64,000 nucleotides of DNA from DDH964 sp963806685 (lineage in GTDB: Bacteria; Desulfobacterota; Desulfuromonadia; Desulfuromonadales; DDH964). Below are positions 16,090 to 26,408 of the stretch, one piece after another; position 1 is the stretch's first letter, and each line of letters opens with the position of its first letter. Where the stretch lies: NCBI GenBank assembly GCA_963806685.1, contig CAWDZB010000026.1, positions 55,330 to 119,329 on the forward strand, read 5' to 3'. The notes under the pieces are model-generated. The model ran no database searches and was not told where the DNA came from. It was given only the letters and a program-made list of their open reading frames with translations. Made by a program: the position numbers and the translations under genes.

Positions 16090-16640
16090 TAGCACGGTGG
16101 GCCATGGAAAAGCAAGATCTAAATTACTGCGAGGTGACCTCAACGCAGGTCAGCCGGGCGGCAAAAGAACTCGATCAAGTTCTTGACCAGTGGCGCAAGA
16201 GATCGCTGGGGGCTTATCCCTACGTCTACCTTGATGCACGCTACGAAAAGGTCCGGCATAACGGTTCCGTTGTCGATGTGGCCGTCCTGGTGGCCATCGG
16301 TGTTGCCGAAAGCGGGCATCGTCAGATTCTGGGGACCTCGATTGCCTTGTCGGAGCAGGAGGCTCACTGGCGCGATTTTCTTAGCACCTGCAGGAGCGCC
16401 ACCTCCATGGTGTCCGGCTATTTATCAGGATGTCCACGAAGGGCTCAAGGCAGCCTGGAAAGAGTTGTTCCCAGTGTCCCCTGGCAACGCTGCCAGTTCC
16501 ATCTCCAACAAAATGCTCAGGCCTATGTGCCGAAGCAGGAGATGAAGAAAACGGTTGCGGCTGACATACGGAGTATTTTTACGGCTCCAACGGCGTTGAG
16601 GCCAAGCGGCTTCTGGACCTTGTTGGAAAAGGAATCTTTC
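16090..16640 (+). pseudogene. Degraded IS256-family (mutator) transposase
   Basis: Fragments of an IS256-type transposase lie in successive frames. Frame 1 has STQVSRAAKELDQVLDQW and YPYVYLDARYEKVRHNG, which holds the first catalytic Asp. Another frame has LQERHLHGVRLF, another DVHEGLKAAWKELFP with the second Asp, then VPWQRCQFHLQQNAQAYVP. At least three frameshifts separate these pieces. The N-terminal third and the C-terminal Glu region are missing. It is a dead remnant and no terminal inverted repeats were found. Confidence 0.8.
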
Positions 16641-16775
16641 GAGACAGGTGGGGCTGAACCCATCTGGATTCGCTATTTTCCTGATCATCAGACCTCTGAG
16701 AGATTTGGAATACATGGGCCTCCTGACTGCCCCCATTCATTCTGGAGTTCAGTTAGAGGCGACAATCTATGCTGA

Positions 16776-16946
16776 CACAGGGGTTCCCTTTATCGGCTCG
16801 GTCTTTTGGGCCGCGAGCGCCTTTATTTCTGGAAGGTTCTGCTCTGGCCCCTGTTCAAACGGCCCCGCTTGTTTCCCCAGGCGGTGACCCTGGCGATTTA
16901 CGGCTGCCACTTCCGGATCATCTGTGACCGCTACATTCTGAAATGA
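16776..16946 (+). pseudogene. C-terminal remnant of a B12-binding radical SAM (DUF4070-like) protein
   Basis: An open stretch reads GLLGRERLYFWKVLLWPLFK, continuing RPRLFPQAVTLAIYGCHFR before a TGA stop. This pattern resembles the extreme C-terminus (DUF4070) of B12-binding-domain radical SAM proteins, in which a Trp-containing helix precedes a basic RPR..FP..VTLAIYG motif. In-frame stops lie just upstream, and no SAM or B12 domain is nearby, so only the tail survives. The identification is from memory of the family pattern. Confidence 0.45.
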
Positions 16947-17123
16947 GATCATCTCTCTCTGAAAACTTCAAAACATTGCAATTCAAGCAGCTTGTATTTA
17001 CAATTTGGCTGACCCCGCCCTGAAGCTTCTTTTGGCTTTTTCAGCGCCGGACCAAGGACGCCATACGCCTTTGGGCTATGTTGAAATTTCTCGAATCAAT
17101 TTTCACCTGAAATTAGTTTTGTT

Positions 17124-17145
17124 ATGGAAATATTTATATTTCCAT
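17124..17145. promoter_or_regulatory. 22-bp perfect dyad upstream of selA
   Basis: ATGGAAATAT and ATATTTCCAT are exact inverted 10-bp arms around TT, about 90 bp before the selA start, in an AT-rich patch of otherwise GC-rich DNA. It may be an operator or a promoter-region palindrome; no regulator is identified. Confidence 0.35.
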
Positions 17146-17234
17146 TTATGGCTGCAGCCTTCGTATGACTCCAGCCCTGACCGTTCGATGTATTTCTCCG
17201 GCATCCAACCATGGGCCTTCCGGGAGACCGACCG

Positions 17235-18682
<1,448 letters not shown>

Positions 18683-18686
<4 letters not shown>

Positions 18687-20599
18687 CCCGGAACAAGCAT
18701 CACTTCATCATCGGTACCGCCGGCCACGTCGACCACGGCAAAAGTGCCCTGATCCGTGCCCTGACCGGCACCGAAACCGACCGCCTCAAGGAGGAGCAAC
18801 AGCGCGGCATCTCCATCGACCTGGGGTTTGCCCCCTTCCGCCTTCCCGGTGGGGAAATTGCCGGGGTGGTCGACGTTCCCGGCCACGAGCGGTTCATCCA
18901 CAACATGCTCGCCGGAGTCGGCGGCATGGACCTGGTGCTGCTGGTGGTCGACGTCAACGAAGGGGTGATGCCACAGACCCGCGAGCACCTGGATATCCTG
19001 CAGCTGCTGGGAATCGAGCGCGGCATCCTGGTTATCACCAAGTGTGACCTGGCGGAGGAGGACTGGATCGACATCGTCGAGGAGGAGTGCCGCGATGAAG
19101 TGGCCGGCAGCTTTCTCGAAAACGCCCCCTGCTGTCGGGTTTCGGCCCTCACCGGAAGCGGACTTCCGCAGCTGGTGGCGACCATCGCCGAGCAGCTCAA
19201 GAACACCCTCCCCAAGGATGCCGACGGCCCGCTGCGCCTCCCGGTCGATCGCCACTTCACCGTGAGTGGCTTCGGCACCGTGGTCACCGGGACCCTGGTT
19301 TCCGGCACCGTAGCAACCGGCGATCGCGTCGAAGTATTGCCGCCGGGGGAAGTGGTGCGGGTGCGCGAGGTTCAGGTCCACGGCCAAAAAACTGAGCAGG
19401 CCAGCGCCGGCCAGCGGGTAGCTTTGAACCTGGCCGGACTCGACCGCTCCCGCATCGAACGGGGGACGGTGATCGGGACTCCCGGCTTTTTCGAACAGAC
19501 CACCCGCCTCGACGCGCGCCTCACCCTGCTCCCCTCGGCGCCACGACCGCTCAAGTTCCGCGACCCGGTCCATTTCTACCTCGGCACCGCCCGGGTCGTC
19601 GGTCTGGTGGCGCTGCTCGACCGCGACCAACTGGAACCGGGAGAGGGCTCCATGGTGCAGATCCACCTCGACCGGCCGCTGGTCGCCCACCGCCGGGACC
19701 GCTTCATTATCCGCTCCTACTCGCCGATGACCACCATTGGCGGCGGGGTGGTCGTCGACCCGGTCCCGGCCAAGCACCGCCGCTTCCGCTCCGAGGTAAT
19801 GGCGGCGCTCAAGGAGCTCGAATCGGGGGAAAAGTCCTTCCTGCTGCAGAAACTTGCCGACCACCAGGTGCTGCGCCTCAAGGAGCTCGAACAGCTCGCC
19901 GGCCTGGGCCAGGAACCCCTTCGTGTCCACCTCGGGGAATTGGCCGCCCGGGGGCATGCGATCCAGCTTGGCGAGCAGTGGCTGACCGCAGCGACTCTGC
20001 GCACCTGGCGGCTGCGGCTTGGTGAGGCACTGGATGCCTACCACTCCGCCCACCCCAACCTGCCGGGGATGTCGCGGGCGAGCGCCAAGGGATTGCTGCC
20101 GAGGGCTCTGGCACCCAAGGCTTTCGATGACCTGGTGGCGCAAATGGTTGCGGCCAGGGAGTTGGCCGCTGCCGAGGACCTCCTCGTCCGGCCCGGTTTT
20201 CAGCTGCACCTCTCGGCCGCCCAAGCGCAACTGGTCGAAACCATCGAAGGCGCCTATCGGGAGGCAGGGGCCCAGGCCAAGAACAAGCAGGAGATGCTCG
20301 ACCGCCTCGGCCTCTCACCGGCCGCGGCGGAGGAGGCTTTCACCTACCTTTTCACCCAGGGGCGGCTGATCCGCCTCAACGCCGAGAGTTTTCTCGACGC
20401 CGCGACCTACGACCAGACTCTCGCCCTGCTGCGCGCCCATTTCGCCGCCCAACCGACCCTGACCCTGGCCGAATTCCGCGACCGGCTCGGCAGTTCCCGC
20501 AAACTGGTGCAGGCGCTGCTGGAATATTGGGACGGACTCAAGTACACTCTGCGCCGGGGGGACGAGCGGGTGGCGTGGAAACTGCTGGAAAAAGAATAG
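18683..20599 (+). CDS. selB: Selenocysteine-specific elongation factor SelB
   Basis: 638 residues. The N-terminal GTPase has GTAGHVDHGKS (G1), RGISIDLGFA (G2), DVPGHERFIHNM (G3) and ITKCD (G4), the arrangement of SelB rather than EF-Tu. Two beta-barrel domains follow, then four winged-helix repeats from about residue 380 that bind the SECIS hairpin in mRNA. It delivers Sec-tRNA(Sec) to in-frame UGA codons, such as the one in the next gene. Confidence 0.96.
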
Positions 20600-20629
20600 G
20601 TCTCTTCGGACCGATGACCGATAAATACA

Positions 20630-20645
20630 AGAAAGGAGGTGATCC
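20630..20645 (+). promoter_or_regulatory. Extended Shine-Dalgarno sequence before selD
   Basis: AGAAAGGAGGTGATCC is complementary over 16 nt to the 16S rRNA 3' tail usual for this group (GGATCACCTCCTTTCT). Typical sites pair over only 4-7 nt. The AGGAGG core lies 7 nt before the ATG at 20647. Confidence 0.8.
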
Positions 20646-20646
20646 G

Positions 20647-21684
20647 ATGGCCGATCAGCCGAAACTGACCAGCCTCTCCCGCAGCAGCGGTTGAGCCGCC
20701 AAACTGGCCCCCGGGCCGTTGGCGCAGGTGCTGCGTCAATTACCACAATTCAGCGACCCGAATCTGATGTCGGCGGATATTCCCTTCGCCGACGCCGGGG
20801 TCTATCGGCTTGACGAAAGCCGGGCGCTGGTGCAGTCGGTCGATTTCTTCACGCCGATCGTCGACGATCCCGCGAGCTACGGAAAGATCGCCGCTGCCAA
20901 TGCCCTCTCGGACATCTACGCCATGGGCGGCAGACCGCTGACCGCCTTGTCGCTGGTCGGGTTTCCGGCCTGCCTGGAGCGTTCGATCCTGGTGGAGATT
21001 CTGCGCGGCTGCGCAGAAAAGGTCCTCGAGGCCGGTGCGGTGATCGTCGGCGGCCACAGCGTCGAGGACGACGAGCCGAAGATCGGTCTGGCCGTAACCG
21101 GCCTGGTCGACCCGGCACGGCTGGTGACCACCCGCGGCGCCCGTCCCGGCGACCGGCTGCTGCTCACCAAACCCCTCGGCACCGGCATTCTCGCCACCGC
21201 TCTCAAGGGGGAAGTAATCGGCGAGGCGGAAATGCGCGCCGCCATCGCCGGCATGGAGACGCTCAACCAGGCGGCCGCCGCGGCCATGCTCGAGGTTGGG
21301 GTGGCCGCCGCCACCGACGTCAGCGGTTTTGGCCTGCTCGGCCATGCCTTGGAGATGGCCGAGGCCAGTTCTGTGCTGTTGGAAATAAACGGACTCACCC
21401 TTCCCGCTTACCCCCAGGCGCGGGAGATGGCGGCTATTGGTCTCGTCCCCACCGGCAGCTACAACAACCGGGAATACTATCTCCCCCGGGTCCTCGACGC
21501 CGACCATCTGGACCACGCAATCCTCGATCTGCTCGCCGATCCGCAGACTTCCGGCGGTCTCCTGCTGGCGGTCGCCCCCCAGCGCCTCGACCTGATGCAG
21601 GCGGCGCTACTGAAGCGCAACATCCCCTCGTGGCCGATCGGCAAGGTGGCAGAAGGTCCCGCCGGGCGGTTGCGCGTGATCTAG
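20647..21684 (+). CDS. selD: Selenide, water dikinase SelD, itself a selenoprotein (Sec16)
   Basis: 345 residues when the in-frame TGA at 20692-20694 is read as selenocysteine. Residues 14-20 are S-G-U-A-A-K-L, matching the active-site G-C/U-x-x-K of SelD, with Lys19 equivalent to E. coli Lys20. Downstream family motifs include SVDFFTPIVDDP, ANALSDIYAMGG and DVSGFGLLGHALEM. SelD makes selenophosphate from selenide and ATP, the Se donor for SelA. It lies 47 nt after selB. Automated callers would start it downstream of the TGA and lose the active site. Confidence 0.95.
20692..20723 (+). promoter_or_regulatory. Putative bacterial SECIS hairpin in selD
   Basis: Right after the UGA, GCCAA (20698-20702) pairs with TTGGC (20719-20723), and inside this GGCC pairs with GGCC around CCCG. 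Placement within about 30 nt of the UGA fits a bacterial SECIS recognised by SelB. Folding was judged by eye. Confidence 0.65.
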
Positions 21685-21691
21685 AAGTCGC

Positions 21692-21946
21692 CTAGTGGAT
21701 ACGCCGGTAACAGACCCCAGAATCGGTCATGAAGTCGCAGTCTTCCTCGGCTGCGGGCTCCAAGTCATAAAGCCGGTAGAGCTCCGTCGGAACATCCTTG
21801 ATCACCTCAAGGATCGCCTCTCGGCGCAGGGTTTCGGGAAAGATGAGCAGCCCTTCGCTGCTATCGGCCACTTTCAGCCGCCGGCCAATCTCTACCGACC
21901 AGCGGTCGCTCCAGTAGATATGGTTCTTGATCTGCAGGGCATACAT
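21692..21946 (-). CDS. Small conserved-looking protein of unknown function
   Basis: 84 residues, starting MYALQIKNHIYWSDRWSVEI. AGGAG lies 8-9 nt before the ATG, a good ribosome site. No signal peptide or membrane helix. Two Cys occur near the C-terminus (DCDFMTDSGVCYRR). It converges on selD with only 7 bp between the stops. The family is not recognised. Confidence 0.65.
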   Translation of the reverse strand: MYALQIKNHIYWSDRWSVEIGRRLKVADSSEGLLIFPETLRREAILEVIKDVPTELYRLYDLEPAAEEDCDFMTDSGVCYRRIH

Positions 21947-22099
21947 AATGGTTCTCCTTTTTTCGGCCCTCTCTCCCTTGTCTCCAGTTTAGCTCTTCTA
22001 TGTGCGTGGCGCCAAGCCCCCCGACTGCCGGAGGTCGGTGCCCCCGCCTCCTCTCCGGCAAAGTGATGCGGCAGAGAGCCCCGACCACAAGGAATGTCC

Positions 22100-23161
22100 A
22101 TGACCTGGTTCACCCTGATCCTCTTGCTGGCCGGTTTTGTCCTGCTGGTGGGTGGCGCCGAGTTGCTGGTACGCGGCGCCGCCCGCCTGGCCGTCGACCT
22201 CGGCATCTCGCCGCTGGTGGTTGGCCTCACGGTGGTCGCCTTCGGTACCAGCGCACCGGAACTGGCGGTCTCGGTCCTCTCCGCCTGGCAGGGGCAAGCC
22301 GGCATCGCCCTCGGCAACGTCGTCGGCAGCAACATTGCCAATATCCTGCTGATCCTCGGCCTCTCCGCTTTGGCATCCCCCCTGGTCGTCGCCCGCCAGG
22401 TGGTGCGTCTGGAGGTTCCGATCATGGTCGGCATCTCCGTCCTTTTTTTCCTCTTCGCAGGGGACGGGCGGATTTCCCGCGGGGAGGGCCTGCTCCTGTT
22501 TGCCGGGCTGATCCTCTACATCGCCTGGACCGTGCGCCGCAGTCGCCGGGAGAACCGCCAGGGCCAGGAGGAACTGCCGGCCGAAGCCCGCGGCAAGTCC
22601 CGGCGCAGCACCCAGCTGCTGCAGATTCTCGGCGGCCTGCTGCTGCTCGGCCTCGGCTCGAACTGGCTGGTGACCGGCGCGGTCGCCATTGCCCGCCATT
22701 TCGGGGTCAGCGATCTGGTCATCGGCCTGACGGTGGTCGCCGTCGGCACCTCCCTGCCGGAGCTCGCGACCTCGGTGCTCGCCAGCCTCCGCGGCCAGCG
22801 CGATATCGCGGTCGGCAATATCGTCGGCAGCAACATCTTCAACATCCTCAGTGTTCTCGGCCTGACCGCTCTGTTCGCCCCCGCCGGGGTCCCGGTACCC
22901 CCTGCGGCCCTCGCTTTCGATCTGCCGGTGATGCTGGCGGCGACGATCGCCTGCCTGCCGATCTTCTTCACCGGCCACCGCATCGACCGCTGGGAAGGGG
23001 GCCTGTTTTTCTTCTACTATCTGGCGTACACCGGCTTTCTGATCCTCATGGCGACCCACCATCCGGGCCTGCCCCAACTGACCCGGGCGATGGTCTATTT
23101 CGTGCTGCCGCTGACTGCCATCACCCTGGCGGTCTCGGTCTGGCACAGCCTGCGCCGCTGA
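22100..23161 (+). CDS. CaCA-family calcium/sodium:proton antiporter (YrbG-like)
   Basis: 353 residues with about ten membrane helices in two inverted halves. Each half carries an alpha repeat: VVAFGTSAPELAVSVLSAW with GNVVGSNIANILLILGL, and VVAVGTSLPELATSVLASL with GNIVGSNIFNILSVLGL. The Glu in each (S)PEL motif binds the cation. The start at 22100 (MTWF) is preferred because AAGGA lies 7 nt upstream; the ATG at 22094 abuts it. It exports Ca2+ or another cation against Na+ or H+. Confidence 0.9.
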   Translation: MTWFTLILLLAGFVLLVGGAELLVRGAARLAVDLGISPLVVGLTVVAFGTSAPELAVSVLSAWQGQAGIALGNVVGSNIANILLILGLSALASPLVVARQVVRLEVPIMVGISVLFFLFAGDGRISRGEGLLLFAGLILYIAWTVRRSRRENRQGQEELPAEARGKSRRSTQLLQILGGLLLLGLGSNWLVTGAVAIARHFGVSDLVIGLTVVAVGTSLPELATSVLASLRGQRDIAVGNIVGSNIFNILSVLGLTALFAPAGVPVPPAALAFDLPVMLAATIACLPIFFTGHRIDRWEGGLFFFYYLAYTGFLILMATHHPGLPQLTRAMVYFVLPLTAITLAVSVWHSLRR

Positions 23162-23199
23162 TCCCTTCCACTGTTCAACAGCAGGAAACCTGATTGGAT

Positions 23200-23830
23200 C
23201 GGATTCTCAACCGAAGAGGTTTCCTCCCTTGAAAAAGGGGCGCTAAAGGGGATTCAAAGTCGGCGGATCTCGTCCCGCCGAACGAGTTACTTTTCTGATT
23301 CGGCTCAGAAAAGAAACCAAAAGAGCCCGGGCTGCCGCCGGCATTGGGATGCGGTGGGCGGAGCGTCCGAAATACCCTTGGGGTGGTAGGGGCGGCGCGT
23401 CTTCGTTGGCTCCATTGCGCAGGGTGGTGGTTGTTCCGGCAGCCTGCGATGCGGAGCGAACGCCGGCGCTTCTTGGTTTTAAAGCCTTTAAACCACCAGA
23501 GCCTCTGACTGCGCAGAGCAGAGTTGCAAAGGGGCATGCGGCCGACGACCCGCGATCGGAGACGCGATTGTGACCACGGAGTTTCGGCGGGGTTGGACGG
23601 CGGAAACGATTCCTCAGCGCACCGAAGTCTCGCGAGCGCATGCTCCCCGCAGGGGAAGGCGTTTTTGCTTACTTTTTGTCGCCGCCTGGACAAAAAGTAA
23701 GGCGCCTGGCGGGGCGCGTCCCGCCGGTTTTGGTTGGTCGCCGCCCAGACAGGGAAAATCTGACAGCGAGGAGAAGGCACTCTCACGTTCAAACGTGAGG
23801 ACTCCGGAACTAGCCTAGAATCGCGCCCGT
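23200..23830. repeat. Dispersed intergenic repeat with paired hairpins (copy 1)
   Basis: Non-coding despite several open frames. It contains two strong hairpins, GTTACTTTTCTGA / TCAGAAAAGAAAC (23286-23317) and CTTACTTTTTGTC / GACAAAAAGTAAG (23668-23701). Parts such as AAAAGAGCCCGGGCTGCCGC and GCGCGTCTTCGTTG recur in reverse orientation near 33.3-33.5 kb. The group II intron's downstream exon lies at its right end. Confidence 0.65.
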
Positions 23831-23872
23831 TCAGAATCGGGTAGGAGGCGGGGTTACCCCCGCCGTCCTCCC

Positions 23873-23907
23873 ACACCACCGTGCGTACGGTTCCGTACAC
23901 GGCGGTT
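23873..23907 (-). ncRNA. Group II intron domain V
   Basis: On the minus strand ACCGCCGTG pairs with CACGGTGGT with one G-U pair, capped by GTACGGAACCGTACG, the catalytic hairpin of group II introns. It lies directly after the RT stop. A GC-rich hairpin (CGGCGGGG/CCCCGCC) follows as domain VI. Confidence 0.8.
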
Positions 23908-25310
23908 CACAAGGCACACTGAAAGCGTCTGAGGTGGTCGATTAGCGAAACCAACCCCAGGTTGTCGAAGAAAGATTTGCGAAACGCATCGTGCATGTGC
24001 GAGGCTCCTGAGTTGTACCAGGGGCCCCGCCCGTTTTGGGCCGATTTCCAGGCCCGCTGTTCCGTCAATCCCCGTCGCATCAGATTCCTGGCCCGGGTGA
24101 AAGGGCGCTTCCACTGCCGCCACAGGATGCAGCGCAGTTTCCGCCGGACCCAGCCATCCAGTTCTTCGAAGATGCCTTTGACTTCCGCCAGACGGAAATA
24201 GGCGATCCAGCCCCGGAGCTTCGGGGCGGACTCTTCGATGACTTTCTTGAGGCTGTGCCCCCTTCCCCGCCGAAAAACCTGCCTGAGATTGGCCTTGAGC
24301 CGCTTCACGGAAGAGTCCGCCACTTTCAGGCGCGGCTTCTTGTGAAAGCTCATGCTGTAGCCCAGAAAGGTCCTCTGCCAGGGTCGGTCAACGGCGCTTT
24401 TGGCGCGGTTGACCTTGAGCTTGAGCCGCTGTTCGAGAAACCGGGTCAACGAGGCCATCACCCGCTCCGCAGACCGGCGACTATGAACGTAGATGTTACA
24501 GTCGTCGGCATAGCGGCAGAAGGCATGGCCGCGCTTCTCCAGTTCCTTGTCGAACTCGTCGAGCAGGATGTTCGACAACAAGGGTGAGATCGGGCCGCCT
24601 TGCGGCGTCCCCTCCACCCGGGGCGAGACAATCCCTCCTTCGAGAACTCCGGCCGTCAGGTAGTTGCGAATCAGTTGCAGCACCCGACGGTCTTTAACCT
24701 TGCGAGCCACACGTGCCATGAGCACGTCGTGCCCCACCCGGTCGAAGAACTTCTCCAGGTCGATATCGACCACCCAGCGTCGCCCCTCGGACACACGCCT
24801 GCGGGCGACCTCAACGGCCTGATGGGCGCTCCTTCCGGGCCGAAACCCGTAGGAGCTCTCGGAGAAGTCCGGTTCGAACAGCCGCATCAGCTCCTGATGC
24901 AGCGCCTGCTGAATGACCCGGTCCAGCACCGTGGGGATGCCGAGCATGCGCATCCCGCCGCCGGGCTTGGGGATTTCCACCCTGCGCACCGGCCGGGGCT
25001 GATAGGTCCCGTTCAGCAGCTCTTCCTTGATGCGCGGCCACTCCTTCTTCAGATAGTCCTTGAGGTCGCGAACCGGCATCCCGTCGATGCCGGGCGCCCC
25101 CTTGTTGCTGACCACCCGCTCGTAGGCCGCCATCATGTTGCCGCGGCTGACAACTTCCTCCATCAGTCGCGTCTCCACTTCCGTCCAGGAAGGTTCCCGG
25201 CATGCCGTGACGCTTGACGCACCTCCGCCGTACTCTCGCGACTTCCGGTCGCTACCCTCGGGCGCGGCCTCTGGCATCTCAGCCAGAGCTTCTGCTTCCT
25301 CGATCGTCAT
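23907..25310 (-). CDS. ltrA: Group II intron reverse transcriptase/maturase
   Basis: 467 residues from the ATG at 25310; a GTG start at 25355 is also possible. RT blocks are clear: NKGAPGIDGMPV, RRVEIPKPGGGMRMLGIPT, SSYGFRPGRSAHQAV, VVDIDLEKFFDRVGHD, TPQGGPISPLLSNILLDEFD, and the catalytic YADD at residues 267-270. A maturase X domain follows (LRGWIAYFR). There is no HNH endonuclease domain. It splices and mobilises the surrounding intron. Confidence 0.93.
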   Translation of the reverse strand: MTIEEAEALAEMPEAAPEGSDRKSREYGGGASSVTACREPSWTEVETRLMEEVVSRGNMMAAYERVVSNKGAPGIDGMPVRDLKDYLKKEWPRIKEELLNGTYQPRPVRRVEIPKPGGGMRMLGIPTVLDRVIQQALHQELMRLFEPDFSESSYGFRPGRSAHQAVEVARRRVSEGRRWVVDIDLEKFFDRVGHDVLMARVARKVKDRRVLQLIRNYLTAGVLEGGIVSPRVEGTPQGGPISPLLSNILLDEFDKELEKRGHAFCRYADDCNIYVHSRRSAERVMASLTRFLEQRLKLKVNRAKSAVDRPWQRTFLGYSMSFHKKPRLKVADSSVKRLKANLRQVFRRGRGHSLKKVIEESAPKLRGWIAYFRLAEVKGIFEELDGWVRRKLRCILWRQWKRPFTRARNLMRRGLTEQRAWKSAQNGRGPWYNSGASHMHDAFRKSFFDNLGLVSLIDHLRRFQCAL

Positions 25311-25774
25311 CGAAATTCGGGGCTCCTGACAGGCGCCTCGTGTTCGGCCCTTCACCGAGGTGGTCAGTCCCGGCTACTATGGCCTCTGCTGACTTCTGCC
25401 GACCCGTCCCGACGCCTCTCGGCGCCGGTAGCACGAGGCAGATCGGCAGATCTCCCAGGGTAATGCGCGTGACCTTCCTCCCATACACCCGCCGCATCTA
25501 CAGCCCCACCCTCCCGGATGGCTATCGGGCTTTGAAGATCTATGCCTTCTCGCCCGGATGGGACTGCCTCGTATGCGATTTCTGTTCGTCGGGCCGGGAG
25601 TTTGCCTGCGGCTTCCTTCAGATTCCACCTCGCGGTGGACACCCTTGCCGTTCAGCTAGCGGTTCCCGCCATCAGGGTCCGCAGGGGACTTGCACCCCCA
25701 AGTCACCGATTCACCACCACAGTGAATCAGACAGCGCCAGTCAAGGCGCTACGCGCCATGCCTGGCGCACATAG

Positions 25775-25802
25775 AAAAAGCCGGCCATCGGGCCGGCTTT
25801 TT
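25775..25802 (-). terminator. Rho-independent terminator hosting the intron
   Basis: A perfect 12-bp stem, AAAAAGCCGGCC / GGCCGGCTTTTT with loop CGAT, lies 22 bp after the stop of the minus-strand 135-residue gene. The intron begins 4 bp beyond it. Confidence 0.9.
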
Positions 25803-25824
25803 CGGTCTGCGTATCCCTCTGAAT

Positions 25825-26232
25825 TCACAAATCCCCGGTCAGCTCCTGCAGGCGAAAGAGCTTGGGGTTGAGGCGGCCGACCACGGCGACGATCTCCCGC
25901 AACGCCTCGGCATCGACCCCGACTTCCTCGTCCCGCCCCTGGAACCAGGCGTAGCCTTTGGGGAGGGGGGAGTAGCCGCCGTCGCGCAGCAGGGCGACGT
26001 CGACCAGGTCGTTGACCCTTCCTTCCGCCTCCCAGGGGTCGCGGTAGTTGAACTGGCGGGCGACGACGTGCAGGCCGAGGCCGTTGGGCCACGGCCGCGC
26101 TTGACCTCGAAGGAGAATTCGCGCGGGGCGCCCGTAGCTCTCGCTGCGCCCGGAACGGGCCATCACCCGGGCGCCCGCGGCTTCGAGCAGCGCCTGAACC
26201 GATTCGACGGTCATCGGTTGGGGTTGATCCAT
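25825..26232 (-). CDS. Hypothetical protein downstream of a MoxR/VWA locus
   Basis: 135 residues from the ATG at 26232, which follows GGAAAGGGT. The N-terminus (MDQPQPMTVESVQALLEAAG) precedes a basic segment, then VVARQFNYRDPWEAEGRVND and an acidic C-terminal helix. No signal peptide or membrane helix. It lies 176 bp after the VWA-metallopeptidase gene on the same strand and closes the locus with a terminator. The family is not recognised; association with the AAA/VWA pair is by position only. Confidence 0.65.
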   Translation of the reverse strand: MDQPQPMTVESVQALLEAAGARVMARSGRSESYGRPARILLRGQARPWPNGLGLHVVARQFNYRDPWEAEGRVNDLVDVALLRDGGYSPLPKGYAWFQGRDEEVGVDAEALREIVAVVGRLNPKLFRLQELTGDL

Positions 26233-26408
26233 GATTCTACCCTTTCCACCTGAAAAACCAGTGTTACTCACGCAACGCCGCAACGATCGCAACGGAACCC
26301 CAACCCAGGCGGGGTGTAAGTTATCCCCCTTCAGCCCGAGACGATCTTGAAACAGGTCCTGCATTTACGTTGCGTCTTCGCGTCGTGGCGTGAGGCAACC
26401 TTTCCTGA

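Larger units (their letters stand above)
23836..25770 (-). mobile_element. Group II intron, bacterial class C-like, inserted behind a terminator
   Basis: About 1.9 kb on the minus strand. The 5' end begins GTGCGCC at 25770, directly after a rho-independent terminator (25775-25802) and the exon bases TTTTTCTAT. About 450 nt of non-coding domain I-III sequence precede the reverse transcriptase gene. Domain V and domain VI lie after the gene, and the 3' end reads CCTACCCGAT at about 23836. Insertion after terminator stem-loops and an RT without an endonuclease domain are established traits of class C introns. All parts look intact, so it may still be active. Confidence 0.85.

Noticed and set aside
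20719..21684. SelD starting after the UGA
   Set aside because: This would drop the active-site loop and Lys19; the upstream ATG has a very strong ribosome site in the same frame.
23175..23900. Open frames in the repeat between the exchanger and the intron
   Set aside because: Composition is Arg/Pro-rich, and the DNA shows repeat and hairpin structure rather than codon structure.
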